In this document: positions 50,127-57,143 of the stretch, one piece after another | Numbering within the stretch: position 1 is the stretch's first letter | Layout of the letters: the number at the start of each line of letters is the position of its first letter | NCBI RefSeq assembly: GCF_003096995.1 | Contig: NZ_QENU01000011.1 | Location: 1-57,143 of the forward strand | Source: Alitibacter langaaensis DSM 22999 | GTDB taxonomy: Bacteria > Pseudomonadota > Gammaproteobacteria > Enterobacterales > Pasteurellaceae | Direction of reading: 5' to 3' | DNA length: 57,143 bases | Notes under the pieces: generated by a model | Database searches by the model: none | What the model was told of the DNA's origin: nothing | What the model saw: only the letters and a program-made list of their open reading frames with translations | Program-made: the position numbers and the translations under genes

Positions 50127-50954
50127 ATGCACACTCGTTTTTTCACAGCAATATTATTTTTATTCAATTTATTGTGCCTGCAAAGTGCGGTCGGAAATCC
50201 GCCAGATTTAATGTTATTACAACACTACGAAAAGCAAGATGTAACAGGTTGGGTAATCAGCGAAAAACTTGATGGCATTCGTGGGTATTGGGACGGTTCG
50301 CAACTTTATACGCGGCAAAATCAAATTCTCACACCGCCACATTATTTTCTGCGAGATTTTCCCCCTTTTGCTATTGATGGTGAACTCTTTTCACAACGTG
50401 GGCAATTTGAAAAAATTTCTAGCATTGTGCGTTCGCAAAAAGACAAAGGCTGGGAAAGCTTAGCATTACACGTTTTTGATGTGCCTACGGCAAAGGGCAA
50501 TTTATTTGAACGATTAGCCGTTTTAGAAGATTATCTCAAAACGCACCCTACGCCTTATATTAAAATCATCAAACAAACGCCAATCCAAAGCCCACAACAT
50601 ATTCAGCAGTTTCTCAAGGAAATAGAAGGTTTAAACGGGGAAGGTGTCGTCATTCGCAATCCCAATGCGCCTTATGAATTTGGCAAACGTAGCACGCAAA
50701 TTTTGAAATTAAAGACCGCACTTGATGAAGAATGTACGGTTATTGAACACCATAAAGGCAAAGGGCAATTCGCCAATGTTCTCGGTTCACTCACCTGTGA
50801 AAATCAACGTGGACGCTTCAAAATCGGCTCTGGATTTACCCTAAAACAGCGAACCAATCCGCCCCCAATCGGAAGCGTCATCACTTACAAATACCGCGGT
50901 TTAACAAATTCGGGCAAACCCCGCTTTGCCACTTATTGGCGAGAGAAAAAATAG
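50127..50954 (+). CDS. ligE: LigE, periplasmic ATP-dependent DNA ligase
   Basis: 275 residues, like the minimal ligase of H. influenzae. A signal peptide (about residues 1-23) indicates periplasmic location. The adenylation motif EKLDGIRG puts the nucleophile at Lys47. Further nucleotidyltransferase motifs are DGELF, HVFDVP and EGVVIRNP, and the OB-fold domain has RFKIGSGFT. It seals nicks in double-stranded DNA. The role in the periplasm is unsettled; links to DNA uptake or biofilm DNA have been suggested. An uptake signal is encoded within the signal peptide (QSAVG). Confidence 0.93.
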   Translation: MHTRFFTAILFLFNLLCLQSAVGNPPDLMLLQHYEKQDVTGWVISEKLDGIRGYWDGSQLYTRQNQILTPPHYFLRDFPPFAIDGELFSQRGQFEKISSIVRSQKDKGWESLALHVFDVPTAKGNLFERLAVLEDYLKTHPTPYIKIIKQTPIQSPQHIQQFLKEIEGLNGEGVVIRNPNAPYEFGKRSTQILKLKTALDEECTVIEHHKGKGQFANVLGSLTCENQRGRFKIGSGFTLKQRTNPPPIGSVITYKYRGLTNSGKPRFATYWREKK

Positions 50955-50986
50955 TGCGGACAGATTTAGCTGTGTTTTATATAAAA

Positions 50987-51016
50987 AATAAACCTACGAA
51001 AAATCGTAGGTTTATT
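50987..51016. terminator. Bidirectional terminator between ligE and the adhesin
   Basis: AATAAACCTACGA (50987-50999) pairs with TCGTAGGTTTATT (51004-51016) across 4 bases. A/T-rich flanks on both sides suit convergent genes. Confidence 0.85.
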
Positions 51017-51046
51017 ATGATTATATAGTATGTCTAATTAAACATA

Positions 51047-54000
51047 TTAGAATTGGTATCCAACAGCTCCACCGACAATATAATTTTTACGCGTATCAGC
51101 CGATGCACCAAGCTTAACAACCCATTTTTCGTTGTCAGAAACACGAGATGCCCCTAAAGCCATCGCACTTTGATCTCGATAAGTTGATCCACTAAGAGAA
51201 ATCATTGATTTACCTGCTCGCGTAGGCTGCGCCTGCATGCCTAATGCAGCGGCTCCAGCAATACCAGCACGTAAATCTTTGTTCATTTTATGCATATCTT
51301 GACCAATATTGTTAATCACACGATGTGTATCATAAAGCTGGCTGCCATTAACTGCATCAGTACTATTTTTTGAAACAACACCAGGAGCAACGTTTTGGAT
51401 TTGACGTGTTTCATTTGCATTACCAACAGAAACCACACCTTTCACATTATTGCCTCCAGCGACATTCGCATCATTTGCTCCTGCATAGGTATAACTTCCA
51501 CCATTTGCAGTTGTATGCACTCCATTAGATGAAGCGTTATCACCTAAGAATACAGAATTATCAGTAGTTTTCGTAATATTGCTACCCAAAGCATAAGTGC
51601 TATTTGTAGTAATTTTATTATTATTACCCACTGCATAGCTACTATTTCCGCTAACAGTATTTGGATTACCTACTGCTCCAGAATTTTCACCTGATACAAC
51701 ATTACTGGTACCAATAGCAATACTATTTTTACCTGTTGCTTTAGATGCATTCCCCATTGCAATCGCATTTTCTCCTTCCGCACTAGCTTGATAGCCCACT
51801 GCAGTAGATTTTACTCCAGAAGCACTCGCATCTTCAGTATTTGTTCTAGTACCTGTAACTGCTTGCCCACCATTCACGTGGAAATATTTAGTACCCTGTT
51901 CTTTTACTTGAACAATAGACTCAATGATAGAGTTATTTTCTCTTTCTTTTTGTCCAGAAACTTCATAGGTAACTAAGGCTTCTTTACCTTTATCGGTCAA
52001 TTTACCAGTTTCATCAACATAGTCTTTACCTAAAGTCTGTTGATAGTTACTGGTTACATTAGTCACATTATTTTGTACAGCTAATAAATCACCAATATTT
52101 GCGGCATTTGTTTTTTCATCTGCTGAAAGAGTACCATTGGCGATTGCTTGTTTAATCTCAGCTTCTGTTTTATTACCAAAACCACTTGCAACATTCGTTA
52201 TTTTATTTCCACCCACGCTTAATCCATTGCTTGAGCTGGTTAAAGTGGTTGCATTATTGCCACTACCAATTGTCACACTATTTAAATCTTTTAAATCTTG
52301 TGCCATTTTAATCACAACCGCATCGTTTTCCACATCAACACGGATATTAGTCGCTGCTGCGTTAGCATTGCTATCAAGTCCACCTTTTACAATCACAGTT
52401 TCACCTAGATTTTTCTTCACAGCGTTGCCATTCACATCTTGTAAACCAAAACCGCCACCGTTTTGTGATTGTGTAATGCTATTGACCGCATTTTTTAAGT
52501 CACCCACATTCACTGCGTTAGTTAACACGTTACCTATCGCATTTTCTAATGTGGTGTTACCTAAACCACTCGCAACATTAGTGATTTGATTACCACCATT
52601 GTTTAAACCTAAAGAAGTAACACTGACAATTTTGTTAGGATCGATATTATTAATTTTGAAACCATCTGTATTAATTACTGTGTTGCCAGTGGTAACACTA
52701 CCATCATCGCCAAGATTGATGTTTTTAGCTAATTTTACAGTGATTGAGCCATCTGCATTTCCTACCGTACCAATATTGTTATCGGATAATTTATCTGCAT
52801 CAGCACCACCTTTAATCGATAAAGTTTCTGCTGGTTTACGTTTTACAGTTACATCACTATTATCACCTGCAAATTGTGAAGTTGTGTTGGTAACCACATT
52901 ATTAATCACATTTGCTACATTTTCGGCAGTGGCAAAACTATTCCCAGTTTCATTTGCTGTAACTTTGCCATCACTATCTGTTGAAAGTGCGGTCGTTTTT
53001 ACATTAATTTTGACTGTTGAGGTTTTACCGTCTGTATTTTCAACTGATGCCGTTGTTCCTGTACCGTCAGCAAAATTCACCGTATCATACGGTTTCACAA
53101 AATCCACTGCACTGCCATTACCTTGCAAATTCCAACCTGCGTTTAACACATCACCAACGGTTGCCGCATTATTTTTAATACCATCCGTATTAGTTGGTGC
53201 CTCAGCATTAGTTGTGGGAGCTGTAGTACCTGCTTTTGCCCCCTCTAAATTACCGGCCACATTAGCAAGTGTAGTTGGCGTAGTTGTTGAGCCAGTTGCG
53301 CTTTGCACAGAAGCTACGATATTAGCTACTGGTGCAGCTCCACTATTTGGACTTCCATCTGCTCCAACATCACTTGGAGAATAATATTGTCCATCATTAG
53401 CTTTAACTAATTTATTGCCTTCGGCATCAGTATAAACAACTGGAATGTTATTAAATTCGTTTGCCACAGCATAAAGTTGGGAACCATTAATTGCATCAGT
53501 TGAAGTTGATGAAATTGCTCCTGCGGCAACATTTTTAATTTGGCGCTCATTGCCTACTGAACCTACAGATACTTGCATGCCCGTACCTGAAACTGTTCCT
53601 GCAAAGCCACCATAGATGATATTGCCAACCTTACCTTGAGTAACAGTTTGAGCACTAGTATCTGTTGTGCTATCTCTTCCCAACGCAACAGCAGATTGTT
53701 TGCTCGCATTAGCATTCCAACCTAAAGCCACTGCACCTTGTGCAGATGCGCGTGATGATGAACCAATAGTCAAACTTTGTGCACCACTTGCTTGGGCATC
53801 ATAACCACCTGCAAATGCCTGTGCACCTGTACTTTGAGCCATCTGACCTAGCGCAACTGAACTATTTTTAGTGGCAGTTGCATCTTGCCCTAATGCAATA
53901 GCACTAACACCTGTGGCAGATGAATTAGCACCTTGCGCAATAGCATAGCTACCCGATGCTTGAGCTGCATCCCCTTGAGCAATTGCACTATTACCTGTAG

Positions 54001-55336
54001 CTTGCGCACCTTTACCCAAAGCAACTGAGCTATCTCCTGATGCGGTTGCTGATGAACCTTGCGCAATAGCATCCCCACCGCTTGCCTTGCTACTTGTACC
54101 AAGTGCGATATTGTCGCTAGTCATGAGAGGTTCATCATAGCTAAATTTATTTGCTTCAAAACCTAAGGCAATGTTTCGGTTAGATTTATTGGTAGCGTTA
54201 GAAAAGACAACAGCATTGTTTTCTAATTTGGCATCCATCTGTCCAATATGCTGACCTGCATTTGTTCCCATAGATAAGTTGTCATTACCGTTAACCCATT
54301 GCCCAGCAACAGCACTATTATCACCAGAGGTTAATGTGCCTCTTGTTCCTCTACCATAGGAATAGTTGTTATTACCATTCACAATCGCTCCAGTTGCATA
54401 ACCAAAAGCAGTATTTTGACTTCCTTTAACATAACGACCAGCCTCAATACCAAACGAATAGTCATCAGCGCCATCTACATATTGTCCTGTATTAGCACCC
54501 ATAGAGTAGTTAGTATTACCTCGATTATACGTACCAGCTCCCCCACCTATTGCTACTGAACCCGTACCAGATTGCCAATTTGCCCCTGCACCCAAACCAA
54601 TAGCGATACCATTAGTATTAGAACTTATTGAAGAACCTGCACCATTACCAATAGCAATCATATTTATCGCTGGAGCGTTTGAACCAATCCCGATTGATAC
54701 TGCCCCACTACCTGAAGCAGTTGCTTTAAAACCAGCTGCGACACCACCGTAATTGGCTAAGGAAGCTGCCCCAATAGCAACGTTATCTGCTCGAGCTTGA
54801 GCTGGAATAGCTATCCAACCAGTATTTGAAGCTTGCGCCCCTGCACCAATTGCCATTGCATTACGCCCTGTTGCGCTTGCTCCTGCGCCGATAGCCAATG
54901 CTGCAGATGCTGTTTCAGTTTTAACCGTGCCGTTGTTATATACTCCACGATTACTGTTAGTTGTACCATCTGCTTTTGCACCTGTCCCAATTGCCATATC
55001 GCCTATTGCAGTAGAAATGGTATTTTGCCCCACAGCAATGGATTGATCTGCACTAGCATGAGCATTAAAACCACATGCAACTTCACCTGTATTATTATTA
55101 ACAACTGTTTCTCCATCAGCCCCACAAACTGCATCTTGTGCTGCAAAAGCATTCCCCGTTCCTGCTAATACTGCAACAGAAAGTGCGGTGAGAAAAAATG
55201 AAATATTTTTGAATTTATTGTTTGAAACTGTTTCACTGCTGCCTTTGCTTGATTTGCTTTTTCCACGCGTGATTTCTGAGACAACAACGAATGTGTTTAA
55301 TGCTTGACTATAAATAACTTTGTAAATACTGTTCAC
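51047..55336 (-). CDS. Trimeric autotransporter adhesin (YadA/Hia-like)
   Basis: 1429 residues, start GTG 55336. An extended signal peptide region (NSIYKVIYSQALNTFVVVSE) is followed by a hydrophobic core ending at AFAAQDA. The head is a long left-handed roll of YadA-type repeats (AIGxGAxAxG), with an inserted block of 16-residue repeats near residues 273-368. A neck (RQIKNVAAGAISSTSTDAINGSQLY, about residue 600) leads to the stalk, with a Trp-ring-like segment (NAGWNLQGNG...YDTVNF) and repeated NVASG-type connectors. A second head block and neck precede the C-terminal YadA anchor, which ends VGGAVGYQF. Secreted to the outer membrane as a trimer; binds host surfaces in related bacteria. The ligand is unknown. 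Confidence 0.95.
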   Translation of the reverse strand: MNSIYKVIYSQALNTFVVVSEITRGKSKSSKGSSETVSNNKFKNISFFLTALSVAVLAGTGNAFAAQDAVCGADGETVVNNNTGEVACGFNAHASADQSIAVGQNTISTAIGDMAIGTGAKADGTTNSNRGVYNNGTVKTETASAALAIGAGASATGRNAMAIGAGAQASNTGWIAIPAQARADNVAIGAASLANYGGVAAGFKATASGSGAVSIGIGSNAPAINMIAIGNGAGSSISSNTNGIAIGLGAGANWQSGTGSVAIGGGAGTYNRGNTNYSMGANTGQYVDGADDYSFGIEAGRYVKGSQNTAFGYATGAIVNGNNNYSYGRGTRGTLTSGDNSAVAGQWVNGNDNLSMGTNAGQHIGQMDAKLENNAVVFSNATNKSNRNIALGFEANKFSYDEPLMTSDNIALGTSSKASGGDAIAQGSSATASGDSSVALGKGAQATGNSAIAQGDAAQASGSYAIAQGANSSATGVSAIALGQDATATKNSSVALGQMAQSTGAQAFAGGYDAQASGAQSLTIGSSSRASAQGAVALGWNANASKQSAVALGRDSTTDTSAQTVTQGKVGNIIYGGFAGTVSGTGMQVSVGSVGNERQIKNVAAGAISSTSTDAINGSQLYAVANEFNNIPVVYTDAEGNKLVKANDGQYYSPSDVGADGSPNSGAAPVANIVASVQSATGSTTTPTTLANVAGNLEGAKAGTTAPTTNAEAPTNTDGIKNNAATVGDVLNAGWNLQGNGSAVDFVKPYDTVNFADGTGTTASVENTDGKTSTVKINVKTTALSTDSDGKVTANETGNSFATAENVANVINNVVTNTTSQFAGDNSDVTVKRKPAETLSIKGGADADKLSDNNIGTVGNADGSITVKLAKNINLGDDGSVTTGNTVINTDGFKINNIDPNKIVSVTSLGLNNGGNQITNVASGLGNTTLENAIGNVLTNAVNVGDLKNAVNSITQSQNGGGFGLQDVNGNAVKKNLGETVIVKGGLDSNANAAATNIRVDVENDAVVIKMAQDLKDLNSVTIGSGNNATTLTSSSNGLSVGGNKITNVASGFGNKTEAEIKQAIANGTLSADEKTNAANIGDLLAVQNNVTNVTSNYQQTLGKDYVDETGKLTDKGKEALVTYEVSGQKERENNSIIESIVQVKEQGTKYFHVNGGQAVTGTRTNTEDASASGVKSTAVGYQASAEGENAIAMGNASKATGKNSIAIGTSNVVSGENSGAVGNPNTVSGNSSYAVGNNNKITTNSTYALGSNITKTTDNSVFLGDNASSNGVHTTANGGSYTYAGANDANVAGGNNVKGVVSVGNANETRQIQNVAPGVVSKNSTDAVNGSQLYDTHRVINNIGQDMHKMNKDLRAGIAGAAALGMQAQPTRAGKSMISLSGSTYRDQSAMALGASRVSDNEKWVVKLGASADTRKNYIVGGAVGYQF

Positions 55337-55576
55337 TATTTAATTACCCCTAGATTTAGTATTATTGCTCCCCTGTTCTACACATTCTGTAAAACATGAC
55401 GCCCATAAAAATAAGTGCGTTTTAAGCACCTTAAAATTAAGAGCGCGGATTATACTTAGGAAAATTACGCTTGTCGATTTTTTAACAATACAATTTACAT
55501 ATTTAAATAAGAGGCAATGCCTATTGAACCCCCTAGTGGCATAAACATCTTTTGGTATTTACAAATCACTTTCTCG
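55337..55576. promoter_or_regulatory. Upstream region of the adhesin gene
   Basis: 240 bases upstream of the adhesin and 3' of gloB. AGGGG lies 12 bases before the GTG. No simple-sequence tract of the kind that switches other Haemophilus adhesins is visible here. Confidence 0.4.
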
Positions 55577-56275
55577 CTAAAACCGATCTTTCGCTTTGCG
55601 CCATTCGATAAATTGAGGCAGATTGTCGGCGATTAAAAATGGGTTGATATGTTTTTCTAATGCCATTGTGGTGGGCAAGCTGGGTTGTTTTTTTTCGCGC
55701 TGTTGTGTTATCAAAATTTGTTGATTTTTGACCGCACTTTTGTTGTTTAATACGCTTTGCGCAAAGGCTAAGTTGGCTAAGGTGTATTCGTGGGCGGGGC
55801 AGACAATTGTGCTATCTGGCAAGGATTTTAGGCGTTGTAAACTTTCAAACATTTGTTGATAATCCCCTGTAAACACCCGTCCGCAGCCTGCGGAAAATAA
55901 GGCATCGCCGCAAAATAGGTGTTCGTCCACAAGATAACTCAAATGCTGTTCTGTGTGTCCGCCCGTTGGGATAATTTGAATATGATAATGGGGCGTGCGA
56001 ATTTCGCCTGTGTGGACGATATGAGTTGCGTTGACGGCACATTCTTTTGGCCCATAAATCGGCACATTGGGAAAATGCTGTTTAAATGCTGGCACGCCAG
56101 CAACGTGGTCAACGTGGTTATGGGTGAGCAATACTGCTTCTGGCAATAAATTGTGTTGTTGTAAAAAAGGGATTAAGCGGTTTATTTCTGGGAGATCGAT
56201 CACAATGGCAGAACAATTTTCTCGTGCGTAAACCCAAATATAGTTATCATTGAGTGCAGGAATTGGCGTTAACAT
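55577..56275 (-). CDS. gloB: GloB, hydroxyacylglutathione hydrolase (glyoxalase II)
   Basis: 232 residues from ATG 56275 ([16 protein letters not shown]); longer frames upstream would overlap yafS. It hydrolyses S-lactoylglutathione in methylglyoxal detoxification. The metal motif is THNHVDH (51-57); further ligands lie in [23 protein letters not shown] and CPAHEYT. An uptake signal is in frame as KSAVKN. Divergent from the yafS-like gene with a 23-base gap. Confidence 0.95.
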   Translation of the reverse strand: MLTPIPALNDNYIWVYARENCSAIVIDLPEINRLIPFLQQHNLLPEAVLLTHNHVDHVAGVPAFKQHFPNVPIYGPKECAVNATHIVHTGEIRTPHYHIQIIPTGGHTEQHLSYLVDEHLFCGDALFSAGCGRVFTGDYQQMFESLQRLKSLPDSTIVCPAHEYTLANLAFAQSVLNNKSAVKNQQILITQQREKKQPSLPTTMALEKHINPFLIADNLPQFIEWRKAKDRF

Positions 56276-56298
56276 AGAAGATCCTTGGAGTGAGTTTG

Positions 56299-57003
56299 AT
56301 GAAATTACAATGGCGAGCAAAATATCCCCATTCTTTGAGCCTGCCCACCAGCTGGCAACAACTGCCAAATGGTGTGGCTTATTCTACCCTACTCTCTGCC
56401 TATTTTGAAAATTGGTTTCCCCGAATTTTAGGGCGGCGTTTGCTTAAATTTGGTGGACTGAGTGCGGAAATTCGCTGTGAAACCGACTGTCAGCAAGTTT
56501 TGATCACGCCAGAAACGCACGGAATTTTGACCGCACTTTGCCAACAGCAAGGAATGATTCTGATTGAAGACAGTTTGCAAGAATTGTCTTTTGGCGATGG
56601 CACGGTGGACGCTTGCTTGCTGGCTCAAACCTTGAATTTCAGCCAAGATCCCCATCAACTATTGCGCGAAGTGGCGCGTGTGTTAAGTGATGACGGCTAT
56701 CTTTTCCTTTCGCTTTTTAGCCCTTGCAGCAAATTGATCTTTAAACGGCATTTAAATCATTTTGCTTATCGCCAATTTTGCCAATGGCGTGTGTTAGATT
56801 GGTTGGAATTGTTGGGGTTTGAGATTTTAGCGGTGCAACCGCTTCCACTGCGCCACGAAGTGAAATGGTTTGCTTCGCAATATGCGATTGTGGCACAAAA
56901 ACGCACGCTGCCACTTTCTTTGCAGCCACAAAAAGTACGGTTCAAAAATGAAGAAATTTTTAACCCTGCGCAAGCCTTTAAAGCGCCTAGCAGCTTAAAA
57001 TAA
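56299..57003 (+). CDS. Class I SAM methyltransferase, YafS-like
   Basis: 234 residues from ATG 56299, which has TTGGAG upstream; a GTG at 56290 is the alternative. The middle contains a methyltransferase type 11 core ([34 protein letters not shown]). Divergence from gloB matches the gloB-yafS arrangement of gammaproteobacteria, where rnhA and dnaQ usually come next. Here an IS1016-like tip starts on the base after its stop codon. Substrate unknown. Confidence 0.8.
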   Translation: MKLQWRAKYPHSLSLPTSWQQLPNGVAYSTLLSAYFENWFPRILGRRLLKFGGLSAEIRCETDCQQVLITPETHGILTALCQQQGMILIEDSLQELSFGDGTVDACLLAQTLNFSQDPHQLLREVARVLSDDGYLFLSLFSPCSKLIFKRHLNHFAYRQFCQWRVLDWLELLGFEILAVQPLPLRHEVKWFASQYAIVAQKRTLPLSLQPQKVRFKNEEIFNPAQAFKAPSSLK

Positions 57004-57143
57004 GGGGCTGACGTAGATTAGGTACTATGCTAATCTACAAAAATGAAGATAACTCATTGTAAACTAAAGAAATCTATACAGAGAAAATTACTTGAATTTT
57101 TTGTGCTAGAAGTCACGGCTCGCTCAGCTGCAGATTTACTTGG
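57004..57143 (+). mobile_element. IS1016-like (IS1595 family) element, right copy, partial
   Basis: Begins GGGGCTGACG directly after the TAA of the yafS-like gene and is identical, in inverted orientation, to 1-140. It contains an internal inverted repeat at 57013-57038 and the transposase start at 57043. The element continues past the window. Confidence 0.85.
57043..57143 (+). CDS. IS1016-like transposase, N-terminal 33 residues (partial)
   Basis: Same 33 residues as the left copy (MKITHCKLKK...), identical at the DNA level. Runs off the window before the catalytic residues. Confidence 0.8.
   Translation, partial: MKITHCKLKKSIQRKLLEFFVLEVTARSAADLL

Noticed and set aside
52599-53384. Plus-strand open frame of 261 codons opposite the adhesin
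   Set aside because: It is an antisense shadow of the repetitive adhesin gene with no ribosome site or family signature. The frame 52137-52589 is the same case.
54232-54520. Repeats in the adhesin as a CRISPR array or DNA satellite
   Set aside because: The repeats are conserved at protein level with diverged bases; there are no identical repeat units with unique spacers.
55337-55576. A phase-variable simple repeat upstream of the adhesin
   Set aside because: No mono- to pentanucleotide tract of useful length is present in the promoter or 5' coding region.
1-57143. The whole window as a 57-kb composite transposon
   Set aside because: The content is ordinary core metabolism with uptake signals throughout; contig ends at a multicopy IS explain the inverted tips better.

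Overview
The window is chromosomal DNA of a Pasteurellaceae bacterium of the Haemophilus / Aggregatibacter / Avibacterium / Pasteurella type. The 9-mer uptake signal AAGTGCGGT and its complement ACCGCACTT occur dozens of times, often as inverted pairs that form terminators. The protein set (FdnGHI with FdhD/FdhE, TehB with a fused N-terminal domain, HI1450-like DNA mimic, LigE, trimeric adhesin with an ESPR) matches that family, and base composition is low-GC. I cannot name the species from sequence alone. No tRNA, rRNA, CRISPR array or prophage is visible.

Layout. Both ends (1-140 and 57004-57143) are exact inverted copies of the tip of one IS1016-like (IS1595 family) element, each starting a transposase that reads out of the window. 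The left copy truncates a DUF262 (GmrSD/ParB-like) gene. Next comes formate respiration: fdhD divergent from selenocysteine-containing fdnG, then fdnH, fdnI and fdhE, followed by ybhA, yciU and a SirB2-like gene. Then come yciH and a metR-azlC-azlD operon, divergent from the afuABC sugar-phosphate ABC transporter. In that transporter afuA carries a nonsense codon and afuC a frameshift. A nucleoside hydrolase, nupC, metE and tehB follow. The molybdate pair modA / modE is divergent over a good ModE box but modBC is missing beside it. menI-like, hemH and a nitroreductase form a tight run with modE. A lipoprotein gene is followed by sucCD and sucAB (2-oxoglutarate to succinate) and a divergent dicarboxylate (DASS) transporter.

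The second half is a full sulfate assimilation locus. An operon sbp-cysG-cysH-cysD-cysN-cysJ-cysI diverges from cysU-cysW-cysA. cysC is absent and CysH has the four cysteines of an iron-sulfur APS reductase, so the pathway probably runs sulfate, APS, sulfite, sulfide. After it come a small lipoprotein, a core-MetE paralogue with a perfect MetR-type box, the periplasmic ATP-dependent ligase LigE, a 1429-residue trimeric autotransporter adhesin, gloB and a yafS-like methyltransferase.

How it fits together. Sulfur is a strong theme: sulfate uptake and reduction, two MetE-type enzymes, MetR, and a possible methionine/branched-chain exporter in the metR operon. Molybdenum uptake and sensing support the formate dehydrogenase. 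CRP-like sites stand before fdnG, afuA and sucA/DASS. Signs of decay or switching are the IS-truncated DUF262 gene, the doubly broken afu transporter, and G8 tracts inside modE and cysD.
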